This document shows, in pieces, positions 22,437 to 35,815 of a stretch of 64,000 nt of DNA. The notes beneath the pieces were generated by a model. The model saw only the letters and a program-made list of their open reading frames with translations. It searched no databases and had not been told where the DNA came from. The position numbers and the translations under genes were made by a program. The stretch is from Plectrocnemia conspersa (Eukaryota > Arthropoda > Insecta > Trichoptera > Polycentropodidae), in contig VTFK01000055.1 in assembly GCA_009617715.1 (NCBI GenBank), positions 868,001-932,000 on the forward strand. Reading direction: 5' to 3'. Within the stretch, counting starts at the first letter, position 1. Every line of letters begins with the position of its first letter.

Positions 22437-22960
22437 CAAAATGAAATGGTTGAGCTCCTCTGGCGTCCAAGGGCGACAAACTGCACCAGGATTTCCCGGT
22501 ATGAAGAGCTAATTCCGCCGCAGGAAAGTGCTTAATTGGCTTTTGTCGAGGATTCTCCGGTTGGATCGAATTCCAACTGTAACTAAATCAACAGTCACAC
22601 TGCACAATTTACTATTCTCTGATTATATCCAACCATCGCCCAAAAAAACGCCATTAATTAAAGTATCTCATGACCATTATAACTTTAAAAACTAATCTGA
22701 AAGATTTTTAGATAGATACAATGGCAATGGCAAAGTCTAAAATTGACTTTGGGAAAGTTTTTGGCGTGCGAGTTTGTTTTTTTGATACGCGTGTCAAAAA
22801 TTGCACCGCAGATATGTATCATAACAAATTATGGTTAATGGCAGAATAAAGCACGAGTTTTGTACACCTCGGGCGTCTATCGAATAGAAATCTCCAAAGC
22901 GAATTTAATGTCGCTTTGTCACGTGACTGGTTGCTGGAAAAATCGAAGGAATACTACACG
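22437..22960. promoter_or_regulatory. High-complexity island, candidate conserved non-coding DNA
   Basis: GC-richer than both sides, without repeats or a coding frame. It includes GTGCTTAATTGGCTTTTG and CACTGCACAATTTAC motifs and an LTR-free, transposon-free texture. Regulatory role is inference only. Confidence 0.25.
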
Positions 22961-23930
22961 TCGACAGGTTTATTATGTTGTTTATTGAGCGTTTTAATTC
23001 CTAAGTACTTAAGTTTTAATTAAAAACACCACGCAAGCCTTACCTTGCAAGCCCTTGAATTTTATAAATCTACTTGTATCGTTTTTTTTATATTATAAGG
23101 GTAAAACAATAATATACTTAGGCTATAAAAAATACAGCGGCTTAAAAATATTTTGCAATATTTAGAATTTTTTATTATTGCAATTATTGATTTGGGCGCC
23201 GTGTATATATTTATATACACATGGTCTGGGGGAGGCTTAGTGCTCGCACACTTTTTGTTTCAACGTGCACTTACTAATATCAGATTTATTGATACCCGTT
23301 TGTTTCTTTTTTGTTAGACTTTTCTGAAAAAGTTTTTTTGTTGGTTTAGTAACTGCTGTTTGTGATATTTACAATTTTTGCATTTACGTTATTTGCAGTG
23401 AAAAACGATACATTGATAGTCCATTGTCCAATTTTGCATTTATTTATTCTACTACAATGCTATTTTTTTGGAACGTGTGAATAAAAAAAAGTTTTTATGA
23501 CTATCGGATCTTGTATTAGTTAATTGCAACAATACGAATACATGTAGTAAACCAATTTAAAAGCAATACTTTCAGAACGCTGAATTAGTAATTTGTGCTA
23601 ATTTTAAGTTTTTCTTTTATTTATTTACTGAATATAAATATCACAATAATATCAAGTCATCATCAATGTTCCGAATTTTTTCGCAAATATTATAAATTAG
23701 TTTATTTATTAATTTTTTTATGTGCGGATATTTAGTTTTTTTCAATACTTTCTTGCTTGATTTTTCATTTTATATGATATAAAAGTTTATTGAGTAAGTA
23801 AATTATAATAATATATATTCTCACGCGTGGATACGATTTGTTAAATAATTAATATGAATATCATACAATACTTTTGATACCCTTCCAATCAGTATTCTTA
23901 TGAACAGCCAATTCAAGAGATAATCTTGAT
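22961..23930. other. AT-rich intergenic DNA
   Basis: No gene or repeat family was recognised. Confidence 0.6.
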
Positions 23931-24245
23931 TTCGCAATTCAATGTAAAAAATACAGGAAAGTGATCCGAAGATTGAGCCTGGATATATTGCATATATGAG
24001 ATCTAAGCATTACCTTTAACTACTGCAATACTATTGGTGAGAGTTAAAATTTGTACGTGTCGTATAAGTAGTTAAAAAGCGTCATCTTAAATCGATGCTC
24101 ACCGAAACAATTCCAATGCACGTGTGTTGCGTTGAGATCTACGGTTAAAATCACCGAATTTATAGGTCCAAACACAGCATCAAAATCGCAACGGGTTAAC
24201 TTGCATCCATTGATGTGAACTGAGGTATTTTTCAGTAATCTATTC
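23930..24245 (-). pseudogene. Non-LTR endonuclease domain fragment
   Basis: The minus strand reads LTRCDFDAVFGPINSVILTV then DLNATHVHWNCFGEHRF, the GDFNAKH-WN core of the apurinic-type endonuclease of jockey-like elements (here GD is VD). SSDHFPVFFTLNC follows, the SDH catalytic motif. The same LTRCD(L/I)DAVF block occurs at 31.9 and 57.6 kb, so all three belong to one family. Confidence 0.75.
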
Positions 24246-25050
24246 CAAAATGTAGTAGTAATCTAAATATTATCTAAACATATGTTTAGTACTATAAAAA
24301 TCAAACTTCTTGTTCTTAAACTATTTTTATTTATTTTTTCTAATTTAAAACTCAAGTATTCACGCGTCGCATTAATCAATGCGTTAATGACCGAAACGAA
24401 CAATGTAAGTTCTCTAAACTACACAGCTGTATCTTTCGATCAAAATCATGCTGTTGAATGGCAACAGTAAGGTAATCGTGATCGTTTGTCCAGGATCAAT
24501 GGGGACGTTTGAAAGGCTCGCATGTGGAAACGGTTGGCTTACTCGCGGGGGTCTTGTGTGTTGCCATAATGGCCGGTGTGGCCATGGCTATGATTGCACT
24601 TTAATGGCGAACGCCAACGACCCAAGTCATAAATCTGTGACGGCGCTCGAGAGAACGACTCGAGCACACATGCTGGAAAGCGTCTTCAGATCTAGATTTA
24701 ACCGCCAGCATATTATCCAGATTGTTGCATTTCATGTTTGGCTAATTGTTGGATAGTAACATTCAGAAAACTTTTTCAATATTAAAAATAAAAATCAGTT
24801 CATACGACTCTCGCGATATGTGAGGTAAGAGTGTTTAGAGCATGAACTTTATTTCACAAATAACTTATGTCTTTATTTTATTATTAAATTTTCTGGAGAA
24901 TTCTCGAAAAATTTTGATAAATAAAGGAAATTTTAATAAAAAAAAATATATAATACAGTATTGCAGATACATTATTACATATTATTTTTAAAATAACCCT
25001 TCAAAAAACACATGCAATCTATGCTAGTATCAAACATCCTCGGTTTTTTT
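24246..25050. other. Intergenic, with a GC-richer island
   Basis: 24448-24756 is GC-richer and high in complexity, open on the plus strand for 102 codons, with Cys/Gly-rich content but no recognised domain. Its texture is like the other candidate non-coding islands. Confidence 0.3.
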
Positions 25051-26080
25051 GTTAAAAAAATTTCGGCCGTGGAAAAAATCCTCTCGTTTTGTGTTGATGC
25101 TTCAAATAGGCACTGTAAATTATTTGTTTTCTTGTCTGTTGATTCAAATATTTTTATTCTTTCTCCATGAATTCGTAAGATGTTGATTTTTTACACTACA
25201 CTCTGTAATGCTAAAAGAAATTTCTTTCTTGAATTGTTGCGCCATTGATAATTTTTTAATTTCTTTAATGGATTTTAATGATTTAATGGAGTCGTGAGGG
25301 TCATTGTCTTCGTCGAGCCATTAAATAATCTGCGAATAATTTCTTTTTACTATTTTACATATTTCTGCTTTTGAAAATTAACTAAAAAAATAATTATTTT
25401 TTTGACTGGTATAAGATTCTGGATTTTGCAAAAATTTAATTAATTACATCAATGTCTGGTTTCTTAGATTTTCAAATTTATTTTTAATTACTCTTTGAAA
25501 TTTCGAGCTTAGCTCAAAATGGCCATTTTCCATTTTTTTTAAAAAAAAAATTTTAAGCCCCTTAGGCTGTCAATTATAATCGTGAGACAGTTGTCAATAA
25601 TATCTGTTGCTACTTTACAAAAACAATATAAAAAAAAATCTATTTCAATTATCTAAAAATTAAAATAGCCATAAATTGTTTTACATTCTGCCAATTCCCA
25701 TGCAAAATTTATTTTTATTTGAGCGGATTTTTAGATCACCAAAACAAAGATAAAACCACCGGCCGGTTAGAATAGTATAAAATCGCAAAAAAATTGTAAG
25801 TCATTCAAATACTTCTGATCTTCTGAAAAAGTATGCATATTTTCAAACAACTGGCACGAACACCTTCAGAAAAGTTTCTTATCTGAGTGTCTTTTTTTTA
25901 CTTGAAAAAAAAATAAGGCGAATTCGAGTGTTAAAAATTTGTAAACAATTTTTGTCATTTCCTGACTCGACCATTTAAGAAATATGCATATTAGGCATGA
26001 ACCTGCATTTATTTATTCAGCGTTATAAATATGGCAGGGGTTGTAAAACTTCTTAAAATATTTAATTTCACATATAAAAA
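25050..26080 (-). pseudogene. Decayed coding sequence, unclassified
   Basis: Minus-strand pieces such as KFLQNPESYTSQKN, KAEICKIVKRNYSQII, LDEDNDPHDSIKSLKSIKEI and ADIIDNCLTIIIDSLRGLK run in shifting frames at similar spacing, suggesting an ancient protein-coding element. No catalytic motif was recognised, so a transposon family is not assigned. Confidence 0.3.
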
Positions 26081-26189
26081 AAAAAAATTCTTCAGAAAAT
26101 TTATAAATTTTTGACATTAAATAAGTTTATTTATTTTATTTTGTAATATATATATATATTATATTACCAATTTATTAACGCATTTTCGT

Positions 26190-26250
26190 TGCGACATGAA
26201 AGGCGATCGCACAACGTATTACAACAAAGTAAACACAATCAACAACTACT
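26190..26250 (-). repeat. GTAACGCATTGGGC-core repeat, inverted copy
   Basis: On the minus strand TTGATTGTGTTTACTTTGTT, GTAATACGTTGTGCGATCGC and CTTTCATGTCGCAACG align with 41572-41640 (GTTGATTGTGTCCACCCCAT, GTAACACATTGGGCAAACGA, TTTTCATGTAACATTG). Confidence 0.55.
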
Positions 26251-26354
26251 AATTAAGTGGCGAGATATTGGACTGAATTCAATATATCTAGTACTAATTA
26301 TAAAATTTATCACAGCTGACATTTAATAAATGTCACTATTCAAAACCTAGCTTG

Positions 26355-26410
26355 TTTTTTTTTTTTTTTTTATTACGATATTCATCCGTGAGATTAGGAA
26401 AATCTATAAA
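26355..26410 (-). repeat. Poly(T) and inverted copy of the GATTTTCCTAATCTCACGGAT repeat
   Basis: A 17-base T run at 26355-26371, then ATTACGATATTCATCCGTGA and GATTAGGAAAATC, the reverse of 455-500. On the minus strand the repeat ends in poly(A), as expected of a retroposed tail. Confidence 0.55.
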
Positions 26411-28342
26411 ATCGCATCAGTCAGATTTTTTTATAATATTAAGAAACATAAAATTATAATAAAATTTAAGACAATGTTTTAAAAATAATTGCCTATCTAA
26501 TTACTTAAAAGATAATATAGAACTAAATAGAAAAATATTTTTAGGACTTGTTTTTTAGAGCTTACAGAATAAAATAAAATAACATATTATAAATGTGATA
26601 TTTCGAATTAAACTTCTTATAAAATATAAAATTCTCCAATATCGTATCCACTGATTTGTTGCACAAGTGAGAGTCTTTTACGGGAATATTTTAAATTAAA
26701 ACCAGTGCTTCTCAAGTAACTGCTTTCTGAGCAAATGTGAACCTGGTGTGAAATTGTTCCGGTGAGCGCGTCTAGTTTTAATTAAAAACGCAGAAGATGT
26801 GCATGGAGGTAGTAAGTTATTCGCATAGCGCACGCCAGTGTTGTCACACCACATAATCTTATTATAACTTGGGCAATCTTTTTAATTACATCTCTCGACC
26901 GCAAGGGGCCGTTAATAGTTAACGTTGGACACGGCCGTTAACCGAATTATTTGTCGTATGCGCGTTACGTTAGGTTAACTCTAACTTTAACTAAGGTGAA
27001 AGAAATTGCTGGAACACAACTTTTCTCATATTGCCACCGTAGTGCACCGTGCGAAATGCGCTTTAGCAATTTAAATGCGAAATATGGCCGTTAGCTCTTA
27101 TGTACTATGCCTGGACTGGCTTTATCCGGCGAGAATAAATTAAAGTATCTTACAATTACTGAAAATATCATTTTAAACCATTTTAATCTTATTTTTATTA
27201 ATTTCGTTACTTGACTGGTTTACCTAGTAAGTCATTATAACACATCTTATAATTAAAAATTATATAGAAATATAAAAAGAGGACAGACAAATCAATTTAA
27301 CAAGTGTGCATTGTTTTATACAAAGGGAACCAATTAGCTGCATGTGCACAATAAAATATTAAAATCTCGAAGCATTGTATTGCGAAAGTGCTCCAGTCCT
27401 AGTCTTTAAAACAAGAACAGAGGACGTGATCGAGAACCATGATCGTCCTCCGAAGCACACATTTTAAGCTTCAAAAGTTTAATTATATTTAATAATGACC
27501 CTAATGAAAGTAAAATCTATAGTTATTTATAGAAGTTTAATAAGTTCAATATGAGTTTGGTTTATATGTTTCGCAACTTGCAAATTTTAAAGCAGTATTT
27601 AATTTTCCTAGATAAATTATAATTTTGCTAATAACCTTACTCGTAGATAGCACATTTTCTTTAAAGTTAATTTTCACGCTTTATGGATTATGTATCAAGC
27701 AGTAAGGATTTTATTTTATTTTATACATCAATTATTGTAGTATTTGTGAACATTATTTTATTTAGGCAAGGGCAATTTATTTTTATTAAGATTACAAAAT
27801 ATTCATAAGTTTAATATTTGGTTTGCACTTTTTGGGTTTTTGATTTGCTTATTTTTTCAAATAAAATAAACATTTATTAGTTGATGATGTATGAACTAAC
27901 ATCATTATCTATTATATCTTTTTACATTACCTTTGGACCAGTACATATGTTCTTGGGGCAGAAAGTTAGCAATAACATTTTTTAAGCCCTTTTCAGATAA
28001 TAAAAATCAATATATTTTGTTTCTTACTATATATTATATATATCAGCACATAAAATCAGTGAATAATACCTAAAAGACATGGGTTCGAATTCGGACTTTT
28101 TTTAACTACTATTATTTATGGAAATTAGTAAATATTATTTAATTAAAATTCTCATCGTTTGTAACAAATAAAATTTCCCTAATTTCATGGGTAAATATCG
28201 TAAAGAATAATTAAAATATAATTAATCGAATTATGTATATTAACACTGAGAAAGGTATCAACTAACTACACATTTTTTTTGTAATTAATAAGTCAATCTC
28301 GTAATTATTTTAAACAAACGTAAACCTGAGTTTAAATGTAGG
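26411..28342. other. Intergenic DNA
   Basis: 26700-27130 is a GC-richer island (GGGGCCGTTAATAGTTAACG, ACACGGCCGTTAACCGAATT) with several GTTAAC palindromes. The rest is AT-rich. A box-B-like GGGTTCGAATTCGG at 28082 lacks any tRNA fold. Confidence 0.4.
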
Positions 28343-28900
28343 ACCCCATCACAGTATTTTTAAAAACAGTTTAAAGAGATCTAGTGACTATACAAGTACA
28401 GCTAAAACTGCTCTTTGTTTGGAAAGGATGTGCGTTATACAATATGTTCTATTCTGCGCCTAATATTACGGTTTTTTTTTACTTTGGTTACCGATCGCTT
28501 AAATGGCCATCTAGATGGTTTCTCTTTCAAGGCATAAAAAAGTATGTGCAAGAATTGATTTAATAAGCCCACAAACATCTTCATCTGTGATTCACCATAG
28601 TCTCAGCAGAGACAAAAAGACATGGTGGATCGTTGCATTGCATCATTGCAAGAATGCATCATGAAAATCCCAGCTGACAATTATACAACTCGACATTCAG
28701 GATAGACTTCGACTTTCAAGTCCTGCCATTTCAGCTTCATTGCTTAATAGCGGAATCCATTTTTTTTTATATACTATGTAGTTTATATATGATTATGAAA
28801 TAAACTGTTGCATACTTTTTCGGCGGTTATTTGGGTGCAAAATCACACCCCTTCTGTCTCAAACCCAAAAAAACACATTAATTGTAAGCTGTAGGATTGA
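28343..28900 (+). repeat. Dispersed repeat family, copy A
   Basis: Shares order and orientation with 59821-60360: CACAGTATTTTTAAAAA, CTCTTTGTTTGGAAAGGA, GGTTACCGATCG, GGTTTCTCTTTCAAGGCAT, GACAATTATACAACTCGACA, TCCTGCCATTT, and weakly TTTGGGTGCAAAATCAC. No coding frame. Family unknown; the conserved blocks in an otherwise diverged copy suggest a shared transposon or retrotransposon UTR. Confidence 0.6.
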
Positions 28901-31880
28901 TTTTTAATCAATAAGACATGTCATCTTTTAACGGACTTTGAGGATAACATCTGTGAGTCAAGTTGCAATGGAACATTTAAAATAATATGCAAATATCTTT
29001 AAAAAATAAACATGATTTTTGTTTTTAATTTTCATATGAAAACTGTTTTTTTGCTTTTATTTTAAATTTATTTTAAAAAATTTTCTACATAGAAAAAATA
29101 TTATTAGAAGTAGGTACATGTATTTAAATGAATTTGTATTCTGCCTGAAATATTGTTTTAACATATTGTCCAATCCATAAAAACTAGTGTTTTAAAACAT
29201 GTTTTTTTTATGTGATTCTTACTAAAAATGTGACAGAAGCCCTTAATTATATTTTAACTTAGTTTATATGCAGAATAAAAAAAGATATATGTTATCTTTA
29301 CTTTAAATATTGAATTTCCTTTTAGTGCGAAAGCTTAATACAATTTTTTCGTTGTAAATTCGCATCACAACCTTTAGAAACACAATCGTGTGGAGCGTAG
29401 CTCAAATGCTACAACGTCAAAAGCTATATAATTTGCCTTTGAAAAATATCAAAGAGCGAATATCGGTTTCTGCACGATCCGCTATTACTATAACATTATA
29501 GATGCTTGAGGATTATCCGACTCAAAAGTATCGTGTAATACATACGATTCCAAGAAACTTGACGACAAAGTTACCCATTCGAAACTCTTATGCATATTTG
29601 TTTATCTTGTTGTCTTTAAACGGCACATCACAATCAGTTTTGATAATAAAAAAAAATATAAATAAAAATTATTAATAAACAACTTCTAAAAAAATAGCAT
29701 ATGTAAATATATATTAGTAAATGGTCTATTTTTATAAAAATATTTAGTTCTATATCTCTAAGAAAAACATTTAAAATGTCAAAGATCTATGTTTTTTTTT
29801 ATTTTATTATTGCCGAAGTTTTAGTTGTCTTTAAATACAAACAATACATTTCTACAAATTTATTCCAACCCTCGCTTAATTTATTTAAGGGCGTAACGCA
29901 TTTTCCTTATATTTGTGAAATTAAACTGATTATTAAGATTACCCCTGTAGATGATTCAATAACAGCAAATATAGATATTGAATAAATTTTTAATCGGTTT
30001 GTTGTTTTTTTATAATTATATAATTTTTATTTAACTATTAATTCAATATATTACTTGAAATCTATAGATAATTCTACTTGATTTTAAAAGTGGTCAGTGT
30101 GTGTCTATTTTTATGTGACAGGCCAATGTTTTATTGCTTTACACGGGCAATGACCGCAAAAGCACGTTCCTTGAGGCCAACGTGGCGCATTGGGTTCGTG
30201 ACCTAAGGTAATAGCAGAAATTTAGGACCTTGCGACTTTGCGATTATCGTAAAATCGGCTTTGTACATTTTATGCGACTTCTACACACGTGGTTGTGTCA
30301 CAAAAACCATGAACGAGAAAAATGTACCATCTCGCAACCACTGAAATGCATCATAAAATAGATAACGTGAAGTTTTTCGGGTTACTGTAAATTGTGAACC
30401 AGCGGTTCAAATGTGAATAATAAAATGCAATATGCAATTTTTAATGGCCTGTAAGATAATGGTGAAAAATACAATACACATCACTATTTGCAACTGTAAA
30501 GGGATTTGAGTGGATTAATATCTAAATATATAATATAAAATTTATTATTTTACTGCAACAAGTATTCATTATCCTTTTGCTATAACAAGTCGCAGGAGAC
30601 TTACTGGTCTCTCATCATTATTTACCGGCGACGCACAAGTAAACATCTGCTCAAAACTGTACAGGATTAGGAATAATTTGCTGTGTACTGTTTTTGAAAA
30701 ATAAAATATGACCGGCCAAACTTTAATTAAAAAATAAATACCTAATATACTATTTTAATAAACAGTCAGATATTTTTTTGTAATAAAATAATATTAATAC
30801 CAAACAGATTTTTTTTAAATTATGATATGAGATAAAGCACATGCTTTATCTTTGTAATGAGCTACTTAGTTTTTAATAAAATACGTGCGACTTTTTTTTA
30901 AAGAATAGGTTTATTTGTAATAGCAGTTCTTACTATATTGCTGCGGATTTTGATTATTTTTTTTACTAATGGTGTTTTATCTTTATTTTTCTGAATTTTA
31001 AATTTAATTTGTTTTAGCTCAACACAATCCTACATTAATATAATTTTCAATACTCAAATCAGTTTTTTATTATATAAATATGGAAATTCTAGTGCTTAAA
31101 ATGTAATTTGGTAATGGTTCTACTATTTATTTTTTATCTTATTAAGTCAAAAGCAAACCTTATATTTATTATATGATTATGTCTAGCTACAAGCACCGCA
31201 AAAAATCTTTTTTCCTTATTAAAACAATTCTCAACTTACCAAAGCAGTGTATCCCCAGAGGTATGATTGGTTAAAAATTAACTGTACGGTTTTCAAAAAT
31301 ATAACACATACACCTTCACTTGAAAACGTACCTTTTAACGTAACGTTTTCCTTTGGAATGGCTATAAAAATAGTTGAGTCTACTACAAGAACTTTCGGGG
31401 GAATATTAACAAAATTCTATTACAGGCGAAAGATGTTCTTTAATGAGCATTAAAGTTTTTTAATTAAATCGAGCAAAATTAGAGTTCATTTACGTTAGCG
31501 GGCCGACATGTAGGGACATCGTCTTGCGCCCACATCTCAGAATAATTTATGACTGAGAATACCTGACGCTGCAGCTTCCAACTACTTGTAGGAATCTTGG
31601 TTTTTATCGTTTTAAGCAATGTAAATTACTTAAAATATATTTAACATATATATCGTTATAACACAGTATTTCGTAATTTATTAGAATAATTTAGTATATT
31701 ATAAATATATCATAAAGGAAAACTAGAACGTTTTCCAGGAATTTGAGTCAAGCAGGAAATAAAATATTAACGTAGAATTCCCGTGAAATCCGATTAAATA
31801 CTAGAGAAATACAATTATTAATTAGTAAGTACAACATTTATTATTAAAGCAAATTAAGCACAAAAAAATATAGCAGATTT
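28901..31880. other. Intergenic DNA
   Basis: Mostly AT-rich. 30110-30460 is GC-richer and includes GGCCAACGTGGCGCATTGGG, again with the GCGCATTGGG core of the retrotransposon tails. GATAAAGCA-CA-TGCTTTATC at 30831-30850 is a perfect inverted repeat. 31490-31600 is another small GC patch. Confidence 0.45.
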
Positions 31881-31990
31881 TAGTTCACCAGGATGAGAAT
31901 TAACCCGTTGCGATCTTGATGCTGTGTTTGGAATTGGAAGTTCTGTGATTTTAGTCGGAGATATCAAAACCTTAACACATTGATTAAAAT
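31880..31990 (+). pseudogene. Non-LTR endonuclease scrap
   Basis: ELTRCDLDAVFGIGSSVILV then GDIKTLTH matches the endonuclease core also seen at 24.1 kb (minus) and 57.6 kb. Only about 35 codons survive. Confidence 0.65.
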
Positions 31991-33289
31991 TATTTTATTG
32001 CAAATCAATTTTGAATATTGCGTAAGTCAGATAGTTAAGTAGATGTATTGTAAATTATAAAGTTAGTTTAGTGGAAATTTTTTTTATTTATGGTACAACA
32101 AAAAATCATTATTGCTACTTTTCAATTAAATGCATGAACTTTATCTTTTTATTTGTAGTCGTAGATTTAAAATATTATCAATAAAAATTCTTTGGTGTTT
32201 CAGACGGAATTTGAAGAGGGAAAGGGCTCTAGAGTTAATGTCCTCAATCAAAACAAAATCGTTGCCTCCGCCTTTTGGCAGACACTCAGAAATTATTTCG
32301 GTGATTAGTAGTCGTTTTAACTCGGTGGGTCTGGTAAATTAGTTTTCGATTGCTGTGCGGCTTGGGGGTGGACTCCTAAATTGTTTTCACTTCCGGTTCG
32401 CGCCATATTCATTTCCTTTCGACTGAGTTCGTTTTAATACATGCAAGCGTGTGTTTGCCCTATTGTTTGTTATTTATTTATTAATATTTCTGAAGATTTA
32501 TTGGTATTTTTTTGCAGCATAAAACTATATCAAACGTAGCTATAATATTATAAAATATAAATTAACTAGCTTTATTACTCAGCTTTTGCCCGATATAGAT
32601 TTTACGCATTTTTAATCATTTAAATTATTTTATTCATACAGTTATTTAAATCATACTTAGATAAATGAAATATTTATATATTTGTATCTTGTCTTCATGT
32701 AATGCAGTAGCACAAAATTTTTTGTCAGCGCGTGACTGTTCAGTTTCATCAGCGGTTGAATTGGTTTAGCTCAACTTTCAACTTAAATGTCGAAAATCAT
32801 AAGTTAAAAATATCACAGTAGCCTTAGAAATGGCAGACAAAATTATATTAAAATGTAACGTCACTACTGTTCTTGTGACAGACAGATAATCAGACAGAAG
32901 CACATATTTTCTATGTTATAGTAATGATATATATTTAATAGTGATTTAATAGATACTTTAAAAAAATTGTTTTTAATTTTAATATGTATTTATTATTTTT
33001 TATAAAATTTACCATAATTATTTTATTTTTATTTGTAGCTATTTTATAATGTGCAAATTTTTATTTTCACTCTCTTTTGCATGTACATTATTAGCATTAC
33101 GCATTATGGACCTAATACTAGTAATGTACTTATGTAGATGTACTGTGCATTGACAAAAAATATTATTTTTGAATTAGATTGAAGGTACGACAAAGAAAAA
33201 AAATGATAAATATAGAACTGGTAATTGCAGGTATTAATAATGAAATATTGAATAACGTGATCGGGTGTTTGGTTGATGCACTTTAGTTG
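31991..33289. other. Intergenic DNA
   Basis: AT-rich, with a GC-richer patch at 32205-32420. A motif ACGTCACTACTGTT with ACAGACA at 32860-32890 is echoed at 59496-59520, suggesting another dispersed repeat. Confidence 0.4.
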
Positions 33290-33520
33290 ACTGAAATTTC
33301 ATTATGTGCTGCATTAATATTAATGTCGTTTAAGCGGCGTATAATGTCATGGGACAATTTCCAGATTATCCTATCTGAATAATGAAATTCAAATTAGAAG
33401 CGCGTCGTTCCGATACAATCGAGATCAAAATTAGGAATTAGCAATGCATGCGTCTCCAGACTGTTGCGTAAATTAAATGTTAACGCCCGATAATAATGTG
33501 TATCTTTAGATACATGCTGG
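33290..33520. promoter_or_regulatory. Candidate conserved non-coding element
   Basis: High-complexity block with several ATTA/TAAT cores, CATTAATATTAATG, GACAATTTCCAGATTATCC and GCAATGCATGCG. No frame is open through it. Its texture is that of an insect enhancer; function is inference. Confidence 0.25.
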
Positions 33521-35815
33521 CTAGAAAATATGCAATTTTATATTCTTATCATAAAAACGCAAAATATTGAGCATGAAAGGTATTTAAAGTGTGTATATAT
33601 CAAGGACACCGTCTTTTACTTACCAATTTATCGATTATATTCAAACCAAGTTTTAAATTAATTAATTAATTCAACGAATATATCTTATTATCTTAATATG
33701 CGTATCAAATATAGAGTTGTGTTGATCTTAACTATTTATTCTGATTTTACATAGCATCTACAGTAGTATTAAAGCTTGTAAAGTACATTTACAATCTGAG
33801 ATGCGTACTCGGATTTCCCCAGCTTATCCATCGATTCGCTTTAAACGTATAGCCGAAAAGGGTTGAAGGCATTCAAATCCGCTCATTAATCGCTCTGCGT
33901 TTCGCTTTGTTTTGTCTTACCTTTAAAGCGGTATTTTATCAAAAAAAGTTACAAAAAAGGCAATAATGCGTGTTGTGTGTAACTTTGGCTCCCTTGTTGT
34001 AACAATTATGAGACTTAAGTCCCGTTTTATTGAGTTAATCCGTGCAATTTGGCTTGGAACACACACAAAAGAAGAATCGGAAGAGCACACCCCCGCCCCT
34101 AATAAATTATTCATTCCGAAATGTTAATATAGACTCTCTATTATATGGGGTGGAGGCTTTTATGCGAATTATAGAGCGAGATGTTTTTGTGTGAAATGTA
34201 GCCTTTAAATTAGGTTTCACAATCGTCGTTTCGACGTTTTCGTCCCTTTTGTTTAATTTTTGTCCCGCTCGGATTCTAAAGGGGACTTTAGGTTTGGGTT
34301 GCTCATTTATGCAGTGGAATCTTGACATTTTTTCTGAATTTTTAATAAATATTTTTGCGCTTTAATCTGTGCGCTTTTGGGATTAACAGCGCGCGGAGCG
34401 AAATAATTGGCTTGCAGATTTAATTTACCTTTAAATAGCCGTTTTGTGTACAATTTCTAGGATTTCGTTAAAAGCGCTGTGTTGCTCTCTAATATATTAT
34501 AAGATTATACATATGTATATATGTATAATACAAATAGAAGAGGAATTGAAAAAGTTTTTTTATTAGCATCACCTTTATTTTTATTTGCGAATTAAACTCC
34601 AATGCATAATGTGGGATAGGGATAAGTATTATATTTTATCATATTAGAAATATTTTTTTAAAATACATTTCTTATAAAATAACTGATTAAATAACAGTCT
34701 TTTATATTATTGACATAAAAAAAAAATTGTAAATTCATATTATTTTTTATGTTTATTTATTACTATTGCCAGCTTATGCTGCTTATTTTTTTCTAACAAT
34801 TTTTTGTAAAAAAGAATTTTCAACATCAAAAGCAATAATTCAGATTTATTGAAATCGAATAAAAATATGCTTTATGTATTTTTAATGGGTAAATAAAAAT
34901 GTACAGTAATAACTTTGTTGTCAAAGTAAATGAATGTGTTTTGTAATAATTTACTTATTGTATCATCTTAACTCTTTATGTGCCAGGTGCGGATAACTAC
35001 ACTTAGAGGATTAAGGCGTTATTGCAAAATGCCTTTGAAAAAAATATATTTTGATTAAAGTTACGCCTGCTTAATAAATGTACAGACATTTAAAATTTAT
35101 TTGTAAGCAGAGTAATATTAGTTGTTTGTGTGCAGTTGCATTTTAAGAATATTATTAAAATTGCGTCGTGTCAGATGCGTTGAAAAATACACTCACCTAT
35201 TTCTTGCTTAGCATTTATTTTCGTCATTATAATAGTTACTGTTTTGACAGTAGATAAAATACAGATGGTTTATTTAAATATGCCAGTTTTTTTTTTTTTA
35301 AATATGCCAGTTTATCTAATTATAAACGCGATTAAGTATTAGATACATTAAATAAAATAAAATAATAATATACAAAAAAAGTCGAATTTAAATAAAAAAT
35401 TGTAATTTAATAACCCTTAAAGTGAATTTTATTCATTTTTAGTGATTCAATGACTATACAATTATTTATTGGGATATACAATTTTTAATTTTTAATTTTT
35501 GGTTTTAGGGTTTGTCAATAAGATCAAAGATTTATCAAAAGTTAATGTTACATATATTTTTAAACGCATCTGAGACACGTTCTTCAGTCGCTTCGCCAAA
35601 AAATTTAGTCTTCTTGCTGCTGCTCCACTTTAGTGTTGCTCGTGCAGTATTGGTCCTTTACTAGTATTTTGAATTTCGTATCACATAAACCTTTACTATA
35701 AATTTATAGATAATGAAATATAATAATATAATATCTTGTCGATATATATACATACGCAATTTGATCATACGAGGATATATTTCTAATTATTAGAATATTT
35801 TTTTTAATCGAAAAC
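33521..35815. other. Intergenic DNA
   Basis: 33800-34460 is moderately GC-rich with no convincing exon. ATTATACATATGTATATATG at 34505-34531 forms a perfect AT palindrome. TTTAAATATGCCAGTTT is tandemly duplicated at 35273-35313. Confidence 0.45.

Noticed and set aside
24448..24756. Cys/Gly-rich 102-codon ORF as a secreted peptide
   Set aside because: No signal peptide at the start and no cysteine spacing typical of a known family.
28075..28100. tRNA from box-B-like GGGTTCGAATTCGG
   Set aside because: No D or anticodon arm at the required distance.
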